Assembly: GCF_047496725.1 (NCBI RefSeq)
Contig: NC_132986.1
Location: 1,574,001 to 1,638,000 of the forward strand
Length of the DNA stretch: 64,000 nt
Source: Anoplolepis gracilipes
Lineage: Eukaryota > Arthropoda > Insecta > Hymenoptera > Formicidae
Direction: 5' to 3'
Both the position numbers and the translations under genes were made by a program. The notes below the pieces were generated by a model. The model was not told where the DNA came from. It saw only the letters and a program-made list of their open reading frames with translations, and searched no databases. Each line of letters opens with the position of its first letter. Within the stretch, counting starts at the first letter, position 1. Shown here one piece after another: positions 53,401 to 64,000 of the stretch.

Positions 53401-56400
53401 GGAACATGATGTATTATTTTCGTACTTGTGTATATTTATGTTAGTCACAAACGTAAGTCTGCATATGACTGATAGAAAATCGAAAATCAAACAGAAAAGA
53501 GAATAAAATAAAAAAATGGAAGTCCTTCGGTGGATCATTCATATACAAAGTGATTAATTAATTTAGCGAGCGATAAATCTTTTTCTCAGCGAGCTTAAAA
53601 TACCTTAACGAGCGTAAATATTTCTTCACAGTGTTTTCTTTAGTCTTATGCAGACTTGTGACTAACGGTATTTGTTCCGAGACGGTGATGATGCCTGTAA
53701 CGCTTACGAATCGGATAAAGTACACTCATGTGTGCTTCCTGGTCGAAATCAATCGAAATCAGATCCGGAACCTCGGAGGATCGTCTTCGGCAAGGAAGCT
53801 GACTTGTTCTCGCTTCGATAACGCGAGAACGTAGCAATGATCCGAGACGTCGTGTATCGCACTTGGTGCCACACATGTCCCGCGATTCATTCCGTTTACA
53901 TCCTCCTCTTCTTCCCCCTTCCCTACCGTTTTATAATAACTACGTAATGCAGAATTTCTATTTTTCTCTCTTTCTTCTCTCTTTACGTGGTAAATATCTT
54001 TTTTTCTTCATCTATCATGAACACATTTAACATATTGTTTCCTTCCTGTTTAATTACACAGCGCATCCCGAAATCAACTGGACTGTGAAATAACAGCGTG
54101 GATAAGTGATTTCCTTCAAGTTTCTGGCTATACTACTGCTTTCTTTTTTTTTCCTTTTTCTTCTCTGTTTTCTTCCTTTCATATACGCCAGTCTATATAT
54201 TATATACTTCGGACGTATTCTTATATAATAATATTAATGAATACATATATTTGCGTGCACCTCGCAAGCGGAAAGGATTTCGACTCTGGAATATTTCTCG
54301 AATCTCTCATGACACTCTGCCTTCAAGTATTGTGTATGTGAACGCTATAGCTAAATTTAATTATAATATAATTTCGTAATATATATATGTATATATATTT
54401 ATATATGATTATAGAAGAGATCTGCTTGTACTATAATAAGATTGCTATTAGCGATTGAGTTTAGAATTAAATTGGTCGATTATTATAAATGTCTGTTGTA
54501 AAAAAGAAGACGTAGCGCTTAAAGACGAAATCCTCTTCGATCGCGAGATGCACTCCCATACATATACAAATATTATGTAATGCCTACTCGCTAATGCCAA
54601 TGAATACAATTGAGCTACTAATATGATTGTAGCGTGTATATTATCCTTAAACTCGCGTTTCAATAACTAGACGCGTTTCTTTTTTCGAAAAAAGATTTTT
54701 TTGCCACGAAGTTATCCCGTAAAAATGCGCTAGAAATTCTCCCATCGAACATTGAACGATTTAGACACGAGGTGTGTATGTGTATGTGTATGTGTGCGTG
54801 CGCGCAATAAATGTATAAATAATTTCTCGGAGCGCAATGCTCGCAAAACACCAAGTTTAGAAATAATGTGTAAAAGTACAAGATAAATACTTTCGATAAA
54901 TTATAATTTATTACAAAATTCTCGGTAAGACACCGCGCAACCGAGATTAACAATCGTTCGTGTGAATTTTCTTTTGAAATACGAGCCTTAAAAATAAACT
55001 TATCATTCGCCAAGTCATAAACACACAATTTTGTTTAAAGTTTCTATACAATGATATATATGTTTTAATCGCTGCATACAACGTGCCTTGAAATTGATAC
55101 ATATCCCTTTTGATAAAAGATGGAATCAGTTTTTCACTTTTTTGGAGACATTTAATTCATCACTAATTAACTCTCTCAATGTGATTTATTGGATAAATCT
55201 TTTTCAACAATCAACAATAAAGACTTAATTTCTTTTACTTTTTGCCTAATTTGGCAAAAGTGTGACTTCAATCTTTAGAGAACTAGATTAACTAGAGTTT
55301 GACTTTATTTTCATTAAGAGTAAAGTGCTCAAGATCGCTTAAAAGGGACATTTATAGATCTTTTTCAGAATATTGTTCTATTGAAATAGAATTCGTTCGT
55401 TGATAGCTTTCGATCCACAGATTACCAAAGGGACAGCTGCAAAGAACAGGTGAACAGTTAAGCACTTGATTGAAATTTGTTTCGAAGACCTGAGAGTTCA
55501 TCCACGCTGTACTTTTTAGCAATCAGGTATGAAGGAGGTACATGTGTTTTTCATACGCGAAAACCCGAAAGAGGGAAAAAACCCAAGACGATAATCCGTA
55601 GATCAAGAGCTCGTTGCCGAAAGATACGGTATGGAATATTCAACAGAAAATTCACGCGTTAATTCACTCCCGCATAGCGACTAAAATTCAACAAATATAA
55701 TAAAATGCGGTGCGCTTCTGGACCGCATCGCCTTAAATATCATTTCCCTAGTTTGAACAACAACAATGTATCTCGTATCACAGTATATTATTCAGTAGTG
55801 TATTTAGTATTTGTCTCTCGCTTGTCTTCACTTTGGATATGGCAAATATGAGATAGTAACAGTAAAATTATACTAATGTAAGTCTATAACTCTTTGGGGC
55901 TAAATGCGTATCACAGTGGGAAAATTTTCAACGTTCCTATGTTCATCGCCATTCTCCTCTCTTTCGCTTTCTTCTTCTTTTTTTTTTGTCTTTTTTGTTT
56001 TACTTATTTTAGATTATTATTTTTTAACTGTCCAGAAGCGCACCGGTCACCAGAAGCGTGTCGCTTTTGTTTTTCTTTTTTGTTTCTTTTTTCCTCCTTT
56101 TTTTTTTTAATAAGACCACGTTATCCATACGCGCACGTTATTACAAAGAAGCGTAAACCGGCAACCAGTATTAAGCAAGCAATATAGTAATATAATATTA
56201 GAGAGTATAAGTTTTTTCTTTTTCTTTATCATATTAGTCAAAAAATGCACCATATGTTACTTAAGATACGCATTTTTCGTATCCGCTATGCAGTCTTATC
56301 CTAACTTTTCGCTGCGTAGTGTGTCTCTGATAATGCACTATTATGGAACATAGGACTATTGAATTGTACTTCTTTCTTTTTTTATTTTTCAAAGATTATT

Positions 56401-57565
56401 GCAGTTGCATATAAAACTTTTGGAGATTTTTAAAATGTATGTTTTTTGAAGCTAAGTAACGATATCTAATTTCTTCGGTAGTTTTTATAAAAATAAAAAT
56501 TAAATAAAATTACGTTAAAGTTGAGATTCAAATAATCTTTTATATCTTTCTCTCCATCTCTTTTTTTTTTTTTTTATAAATGCGATACTAGAAAGAGACA
56601 GAGAAAAGCATCGATATATTTGATGTAAATGTATTTGATAGCATATTTTACAGCAAATGACAATGTAAGATTTTAAATTGTTTCAAAAAAAAAAAAAAAA
56701 AAAAAAAAAACTTTCCATATATAATATATAATAAAATAAAAAGAGATTTCATATGCAACGGCTTAATAAAAAAGTATACGTAACTGAGCTATATATTGCT
56801 TATACGATTATCGAATTGATGCGATATTCCGCGCCAATGTTCGCTAAAAATAAAATCGCTGAGTTATTTTAAGTAGTAGCATCATCGAAAATTCAAACCG
56901 GAGTAAAAAAATACTTGATCTTTTTACACACAAAAAGGAAAATACTACACAGCTGTTCCCTAACGCTAAGAACATGTAATAGATAATATTAATATTATCG
57001 TCGTGTGCCAATAATAATGCACGGCGCTACTTGCAGTATGTTCTCGATAATCTTCATTGTTCATTTGCAATACTCTGTAATTTTACATTCCAAACATACT
57101 ATCTCTCTGTCAGATTTTAAATGAATTAACAGATGGCAACATTAAATAATTTGATTCAGTTGTGTGCATGTAAATACAAGTCAACATTCGGAACTTGTGA
57201 AAAAAGCAAGATAGTTTAAGACTTCAAAATTTGCTATTGTTTTAAGTAATTGATGAAGGCTCTTTTTGCAACTTCCCTTCGCCTCTACTCATCACATTAG
57301 TTTGCTTGTTAGTCCAACTCGATTTTGAAGAAAAATCGGTATAATCTCACTATAATCAGCTTCTGCCAAAACAATGTACTACTGCACTTTGTATTAAAAT
57401 ATGTTTAAGATAATAAACTCCTTCTCTTTGCTTGATTTTTTGCATATTCTATTGAAGAAAATGTTTCGAAGAATCTTCTGCAAAAATATAGAGCTACAAT
57501 CAACATGCGCACGATCTTCCATAAATCGATAATACTTACGAATAAAGATTTAATGTGTTGAACAC
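50494..57565. other. Gene-poor region between BiP and RO60
   Basis: About 7 kb without a supported coding exon. The first part is the BiP 3' UTR. From about 51100 to 56900 the sequence is less AT-rich than typical intergenic DNA here, with scattered CG words, pyrimidine-rich runs at 53890-54180 and 55950-56110, and AATAAA hexamers at about 51577 and 54806 on the plus strand. This could be long 3' UTR or long noncoding RNA sequence. A poly(A) run occurs at about 56686-56710. RO60's own 3' UTR occupies the right end. Confidence 0.5.
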
Positions 57566-60425
57566 TTAAAACAAAGACTGGGAGAACGCCTGGATGACGG
57601 TAGGTACAGTAGCGTCGAAACCGTTGATCGTCAAGATATTGTTGTCGCAATTTACTTTGCGATATGTTGAAGAACAGCATACGCTGCAATTAATCAATCT
57701 GCAAGAAAAAAAAAAAAAAAAGATCGCGTTTTTGTCTGTTCAAATTTAAGAAATTCATGTAATAAATAGAAATGCGTATCTACTTTGCCTGTGGAAGTTT
57801 CAATTCATCTCTGTACGTTGTGAAAGTTGTCTGAGAGTCATCATACTTTTCGTACACTTGATCCACAACATTGATAAAGACATCGTATTTCGTTTTCTGC
57901 TTCATAGCCCACGTGATTGGTTTACTCAGATTGGTACCTGCGACGGGTATTCCCTTTAATGTCTTCATAATTTCACTGAAAGATTGCGTCTTGTCGACGT
58001 CTGCCTTGTAAACTCCAACGTGTTTGAATGTCGCTACGGTAACGTTCGTTTCGCAACGTAAAAGCATCATCGCGATTAGACAGCCTGTCTCGGCGCCAGT
58101 CATATTAGCGTTATGCCAAGCGCGTCCTTCCAACATCATCTTGTTCATGCTAATTGTCACTAGATAGCGCAAATTCGTGGGTTGTTGATGCTAAAAATTA
58201 TTATTATATTAATAACTATAATTATAATAGAATTATAATTCAACTAAATTTGTTTATAAATATTACAATGCAATTTATAAAAGAAAATGACTTACAGTGA
58301 ATGACAAATCAAACGCTTTGCGTAGAGCGCCCAGTACTTTGATATTCGGATAAGGTACCGGCGGCAGAGGTTTTTTTGCTGCTTCTTGGATTTTTCGTTT
58401 CTCGTAACTCAAAGGTCTTAAAAATATATGTATGTATGAGTAGTAATCTTAAGTATAATCTAATCTATCATCCATAGGAAGGCGTACAAGTGTACTTACT
58501 TTCCAGAGTTTTCGTAATTTTTTAGAGTGATGAAAATTAATGCTGGATGAATTTTACTTTGCGCTATATGTTCTGCATTAGTAAGCTGTTCTATTACTTT
58601 CTCAACTGCCAATCCATCTGATTCTAATAATCCAAGATTGCTAATCCTTTGCAGATTGTTTAAGAGTGTAACGATATCCATTGACGATATCAATGAATTC
58701 CAAACCTTGATACGAAATAGCTGGATGTTATGTCAGCCCATTGATATCGATGCTTGATAAATATCGATTAACAAAATTTTCTGTCTGTTTACACAGTGTT
58801 CAAAAATATGGTGCTTGTTTTTAGCCATATATTTTATTATGTAAATTTAAAATCAATTTTGCTACAATTTCGATGAAACTTAATTATTCCCATTAATAAT
58901 TTTATTTTTAATGTTATAAATATTTTAACAATATATAAATTTAATATCTGTGTTAAAATTACATAAAATATAGCATATAACTTTATTTATAACATTTCTA
59001 AAAATCGCATTTCAATGAATTAATTGCACAACAAAGAAAAAAATAAGATTCTAGCTAAGATTTTACCTCCTTGGATTTTAGCAAGTGTCCAGGTACGTGC
59101 TCTAGTGAATAGCCATATGTTTCGAGCAAAGCAGCTGCTTGAACCTCATCTTCACAGTGTTTGAAGTTCTCTACATCTTCTATATACTTCAATATTTCGT
59201 TAATATTGGGATTCTCGGATTGGTCCCCCAAAGCTGCTTTGGTTTTTACCATGCCGTAAATTATATATTTCAGTATCACTCCTTTTTCTATTAAATAATT
59301 ACAACTGCCTAAGTAACATTGTTATAGCACTGAGGAATGGCTGCAGCCATCAATCACAATATAATATAAATCCACTAAATATAAGTTGTCTGTTAATGTC
59401 TATAAGTTAAATTAATCCTTATATCAGTAATTGTTATTACACTCATTACAATCATCCATATCAATTATAATTAAATAGAAGTAAAAACATAAGAAAAGAA
59501 ATAACAAGAGTAGATTTGTTATTATTGTATCTCAAAAGTTAACAAATTTTTTGCAAAAATTGACAAAAACATTGAATTACAATATTAAATAGTGAATTTA
59601 CTTGTTATTTTCTGAGATATATTAATTTTTTTCATGATAATTTTCTTATCAATTTATTAATTTTATCTTTTTTTTCTCATCCTTCTTTCATAAATCACAG
59701 TTTTATGGATCTTTTACCTGGACTATTGGCTGAAGGATGAGCCATCTTGATAATGTCTTTATGCTTCCAACCGTATCTACTTCTGTATTTTGTGACACAT
59801 TTTACTAGATCCAATGGTTCTTTAGAAAGGTACCAGTTGTTAATAGCCTTTCTCAAACCTTGACCCCATCCTTGTGTAATATAATCCAACTCTTTCTCTT
59901 TGGACAGTTTGGAGGCAAATTTGATAAACAGAATAAAGTCCTGTGTAGACGCACAGATTTTTGCTATATTATTGTATGCCATATTACGCAACGTCTCGCT
60001 CTTGTTTTGCCTGCAGCAAACAGCGAGAGCAAATATCAAAGCTTCCAGATGTGGAACAAGATTGCTTTCAAATGCCTACAAATAGTCTCATTTTAGAATA
60101 TAGAAATAAATATTTTGATATGTACTATGTATCTTATACTAATAATTACTTTTATGATTAGTTCCATGGGTACCAATTGTTTTTCCTCATTACCGGCAAG
60201 TTCTTCTATAGATGGAACATTCTTAATTATAAAATAATTATGGGCAAACCAATATCCAGGTTGATAGTTGCCATATTCTTTTCCAATATATAGAAACCGA
60301 GATAGACGTATTTCAGGCTCTTCGAATTTTTGTTCTTCATAAATCCGTGGTCGATGGATTTTAGGATAATCAATTCTTGGGCCGACATACTTATAGTGAA
60401 CAAATCCAGAGATATTTCCAGCCAT
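57566..60425 (-). CDS. RO60: 60 kDa Ro ribonucleoprotein
   Basis: Ring-shaped HEAT-repeat protein that binds Y RNAs and the ends of misfolded noncoding RNAs for quality control. Seven exons on the minus strand, 60150-60425, 59718-60075, 59067-59287, 58500-58705, 58296-58416, 57784-58190 and 57566-57698, give 573 residues (human 538). The TROVE module is clear: RLSRFLYIGKEYGNYQPGYW, LIFALAVCC, LRNMAYNNIAKIC, GWGQGLRKAINNWYLSK, KYRSRYGWKHKDIIKMAHPS and WEHVPGHLL-like repeats. The C-terminal von Willebrand A domain starts near TNLRYLVTISMNK and ends NGFDATVPTVIQAFSQSLF. Its metal-site motif is degenerate (see findings). The start is the first ATG in the conserved frame. A splice acceptor just before it suggests an untranslated upstream exon. 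Confidence 0.95.
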
Positions 60426-61129
60426 TTCCTAACAACAACACATTTAAAATAACAATTAAATTATAAAAGATTTATAAGTATTATTATTAATTATAAGAAT
60501 CATTGACAAAGAGCACACTCATCAATAATTATTCAAGTTTCTACAAACAACTTTCAAATAAAATAATTAGATTAAATTTTTTTTTAAGTATTTTTTGATA
60601 AATAAATTTATATTACTAAAATAATGTTTCCAATTTAAATGCTTTTTATAAGAAACAAATTCCAAATTCATACACACTTTTCTGCGATACTTATTCTAAA
60701 TATTTATAAATATAAAAAAAATATATAGAATGTAATATGCAAATATACAAAATATAAATTGCCTTGCAAGAGTATACAATACATAAATGTATTTTTGATA
60801 AATAGAACATATTTGGTAATTAATAAAAAATATATATATATTGAAAAAACAAGCAAGAACTTTTTAAAAATCACTTTTTCGTTCAACAAAATTTTATTCA
60901 TCAATAGTTAACAAAGTGCTCTTCATTTAAGGAAACAAGAACTTTGATCATGTATGTGTAAACAAATAATCTCTCGTTTTTCATGTAACACCCTTACTTG
61001 TTTGGAATTTTTCTTTAAAAAGAAAAGAAAACATATATGTGAAGAACACTTTGAGTTTTACACCAACCCGTTGACACGATCGTGAATTGACATTCGCGTC
61101 TCTCCTCGACACACATATATATGTATGTG

Positions 61130-61150
61130 TATATATATATATATATATAA

Positions 61151-61181
<31 letters not shown>

Positions 61182-61196
61182 TTACACACACACACA
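61130..61196. repeat. (TA)n and (CA)n compound microsatellite
   Basis: About 25 TA units with two interruptions, followed by about seven CA units, upstream of RO60. Confidence 0.95.
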
Positions 61197-62753
61197 TATA
61201 TACACATATCACATATGACGCGTCAAGCTTTGACATACATGTGCATACGTGCATACACGCACGAATGCGGACTTCTTCGCGAGGATCGCACGTACGTACC
61301 ACCTGGTTACCGGATAAAGTAATCACGAAGATATGCGGGAGGGTGACGCGAATCTTCGTCAGTAGAAGCGACACAAAATTCAAGTAAAATCAAACGAGAG
61401 TCATGACGAGAGAGACACGATCGTTCTGTATGCGCTTTACCTTGCGTCAATGCGACGTGACGGAACGAACGATATACGCAAGAGAAAACAGAGTAGACGA
61501 CAATATCAACTATCAACGACGATGACGATAATGACAACGTTAAACGACGTGCGGGAGCGCACTGACGTACGCGAGCGCCGCGTAGCGGCGACATTTCGCA
61601 TTGCATAATTGAGCACGATGACAGTAGATGGCGCCACACTGACGTTTCATCGACATTTAGCTTCCCTTATACTCTATATATAAGACTACATAATAATAAA
61701 AGAAAGGTCGGTCTCTTTCTCTTTTTCTGCTTAGCTGTAGTATGGAAAACACTCTGTCAAAATCAACAAACGAAATCGAAATACATTAGTACATTAATTA
61801 TAAATATTATTGACAAAGAGCATCACATACGTCTGTCAACAGTAGATATTATTTATTATTGTTAGATTTCAGAAAATAATCATCAATTATAGAGTATTAA
61901 TTAGATTAATACTTTTATTTTTTTTTAGATATTTATTTAGTAATGTATTAAAATCTCAATCTATGTTTCATTTAAACGTACTTAGACATTCTTTATAAAA
62001 ATGTGTCATAAAAAATATACATAAATTTAAAATTAGGTATAAATTTCATTATAAAATATTGAATAAATTGTGTATTAGAATTTTCTATAATGAAATATTA
62101 TCTGCACTACAAAAAAAGTGGGAAAGAGAAGAGTGTGTATATGTTATAATTATACAGAATACTGCATCAATTATCACTTAACCGATTAATCATTTTGATT
62201 AAATCGGCAAATTAAAATGTCATAAATTAACAGAGTATGAGAAGCATTAAAATTGTTCTTGTTTCGTGTATCAATTCGTACATTCGCAACTAAAAAATTA
62301 ATGAAAACAATTTTCTTCGAGAGATTGATTCGTTGTACATTGGCCTTTAAGAGTATGTGTACGAAAGACAAAACGAGTAAAATGACAGTCCCTCGGCCAT
62401 CGCGCGCTTCCCCTCCGCGCTATTATGACTAAGATCAATTGCACACAAAGATCGAGATAAGTATAATGAAAATGAATAGACGATTCTCCCAGTCGATCGA
62501 TCAACTCTAGAATTAACTCCCCGCTATATTTAAATTGATATCACATTGTAATTGTCTTTTAATCTTCGCGTTGATACGTTGTAACAAAGAGTAGACAGTC
62601 CCCTGCTATCTCTAATTAAATATTAATCGGACTCTATATTTCGTAATTCAATCAAACCTATCATTTACCAGTTATTTATCATTTATCGTTTAAGCCGCAT
62701 CAAATCAATAGAGGATGTTTTCAGACTCTTTCAATCCGATCTACATATGTACA

Positions 62754-62935
62754 TGGCTTAATTATGTTGATAATACAATTAAATCGAAAGATGACGTAAA
62801 TTTTTGCAAAGTTGCTGTTGTGATAAAATTTTATACAGAAAAATAAATTTTATCAGAAAGTAAAATAAAATTTATTTATCAATTTTATCACAAAAGCAAC
62901 TTTACAAAAATTTTATTATTAACATAATTAAGCCA
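62754..62935. mobile_element. Palindromic inverted-repeat element
   Basis: The left end TGGCTTAATTATGTTGATAA and the right end TTATTAACATAATTAAGCCA are near inverse copies. The internal AAAATTTTATCACAA arms also pair. Arms are roughly 75 bases and there is no ORF. A weaker pairing extends to CGATCTA/TAGATCG outside, so the true ends may lie slightly further out. Confidence 0.75.
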
Positions 62936-63254
62936 CGTGTATAGATCGAAATAAAAAAAAACAATTCAAGACGTTATTATGAACGTAAATTTTTATCAAA
63001 AAACAATTTTGAAAAAATTTACATCATTCTTTCTAAATGTAACAGGTCATAATAATACTCTTGAATGCTCTCGATCCATATTCAGATAACAATCAGAAAT
63101 CTTTGCAATATACAATTTCAAACAAATTTAATCACACTGTATTTTAACGTTATTGAATATTGTAAACATATATATACGAAATGCGTGAGAAAAGAGAACA
63201 AAAATGTTTAGACATCATGTTCTTTTCGCAAGACATGTTAATCCGTTGAATTTA

Positions 63255-63439
63255 TGAAGTTTTTTATGCTAAACCACTCTCTTATGCTACGAAACCTCTT
63301 ATCCTACGACAAAAAATTCTCTCATGCTACGACCGCGAAAGGGGAATTATACCCCCCACTCTTAAATTTTTGTCGTGGGATCAGAGGTTTAAAGGAAAGA
63401 TTCCGGACCGAAAATGTCGTAGGATAAGAGGTCCGACTG
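63255..63439. mobile_element. Degraded mariner-like MITE with CTCTTATCCTACGA repeats
   Basis: The right end reads inversely as CAGTCGGACCTCTTATCCTA and continues CGACATTTTCGG, followed by TA at 63440-63441, a typical mariner-type terminus. The inner part CCTCTTATCCTACGACA recurs directly at 63295-63311. Around it are two degenerate direct copies (CTCTTATGCTACGA at about 63279 and CTCTCATGCTACGA at about 63319). The outer left terminus is missing or decayed. Confidence 0.65.
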
Positions 63440-63794
63440 TAATTCGTGGTCAATGAAATCTTTCTGTTTTTTTCTTTGTTTTTCATCAATTGCGAGCAAA
63501 CTTGATTACCAAATTCAATAGAAATACGCACGTATGCGTAAAAAGAATCTGTAGAGATGCAAATATGTAATCTTATATATATATATATATATGGAGAGGG
63601 AATAAATCGCTTTATCGGTGAAAAAAATCGCGTGACGCATAATGGTGCGCCCGCGTGTATATGCGTGAGATTTTACGATCATGTATTTATGGCCGACGTT
63701 TCTCCCTGTGGCCACTCTCGACGCTTTTTCTCAGTTTCTTGTCATTTTCTGATTGCTTTTTTATCATCTTGTTCATTGACCCGTTCTCTTTTCA

Positions 63795-63861
63795 GTAATA
63801 TTAGAACCTGGAACTACGGCACGAATGATTTATGATGATTATGATTTTGATGACGGATCAA
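63795..63861 (+). CDS. Possible 5' coding exon of a gene running off the right edge
   Basis: A pyrimidine-rich acceptor (CTCTTTTCAG, ending 63794) is followed by an open segment with an ATG at 63825 and a good donor (CAA|GTAAGC) after 63861. Read from the ATG, it gives MIYDDYDFDDGS. If the frame continues from an upstream exon, ILEPGTTAR precedes it. The acidic-aromatic composition looks coding, but the exon is too short to identify and the rest is outside the window. Confidence 0.35.
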
Positions 63862-64000
63862 GTAAGCGGTTTCATAATTTAAGAACAGTTTTTAGTTGCA
63901 TCTTCTTCTACTTTTTATAAGGTGTTCATTTTATATTATTTGATTATTTCGTTTAATACTAGTCCTGTCACGTTTTAATTTTCGCACAATCGTAGTTATC

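Larger units (their letters stand above)
60426..63794. other. RO60 upstream region and right-hand intergenic region
   Basis: Contains a dinucleotide repeat block (61130-61196), a less AT-rich section at about 61200-61640 that probably holds the RO60 promoter and an untranslated first exon, and two inverted-repeat elements (62754-62935 and 63295-63439). No coding exon is supported. Confidence 0.5.

Noticed and set aside
55894..56187. 97-codon Phe-rich plus-strand frame
   Set aside because: It is produced by poly(T) and pyrimidine tracts. The overlapping frame is equally open and low in complexity.

Overview
This is a nuclear window from an insect, most likely a hymenopteran and plausibly an ant. 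It is AT-rich, with short phase-consistent GT..AG introns, densely packed housekeeping genes, CpG-containing promoters, microsatellites and small TA-flanked inverted-repeat elements. Species cannot be fixed from the sequence alone. All gene models were built by reading exons by eye and checking that splice phases join into one open frame. Names rest on recognised family sequence, not on a database search.

Layout, left to right: AMACR (+, 1187-2980); MED15 (-, 3452-9410) with an unrecognised intronless gene inside one intron (-, 6537-7412); URB2 (+, 10032-15205), head to head with MED15; two overlapping small membrane-protein ORFs on one spliced transcript (+, 15656-16600); UQCR11 (-, 16757-17211), tail to tail with them; uridine-cytidine kinase (+, 17990-23979) with two alternative last exons; UBL5 (-, 24771-25129); a Myb/SANT-like coiled-coil protein (+, 26126-27119); an inverted pair of tRNA-Asp genes (27605-27676 and 27851-27922); casein kinase II beta (+, 28838-30732); the spindle-checkpoint kinase TTK/Mps1 (+, 33316-37533); NOC4L (-, 39028-41328), head to head with ALAD (+, 42226-44255); the ER chaperone BiP (+, 47768-50493) with an upstream cluster of ER-stress elements; a gene-poor stretch of about 7 kb; RO60 (-, 57566-60425); and a possible first exon of a further gene at the right edge.

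The genes are mostly unrelated housekeeping functions. Two themes recur. Ribosome biogenesis is represented by URB2 and NOC4L. Mitochondrial inner-membrane or small-protein function is represented by UQCR11 and possibly the neighbouring small ORFs. The observations most worth following up are the overlapping bicistronic small ORFs, the duplicated terminal exons of the uridine kinase, the loss of the metal-site (MIDAS) signature in RO60, the triple ERSE array before BiP, and the nested unknown gene in MED15.
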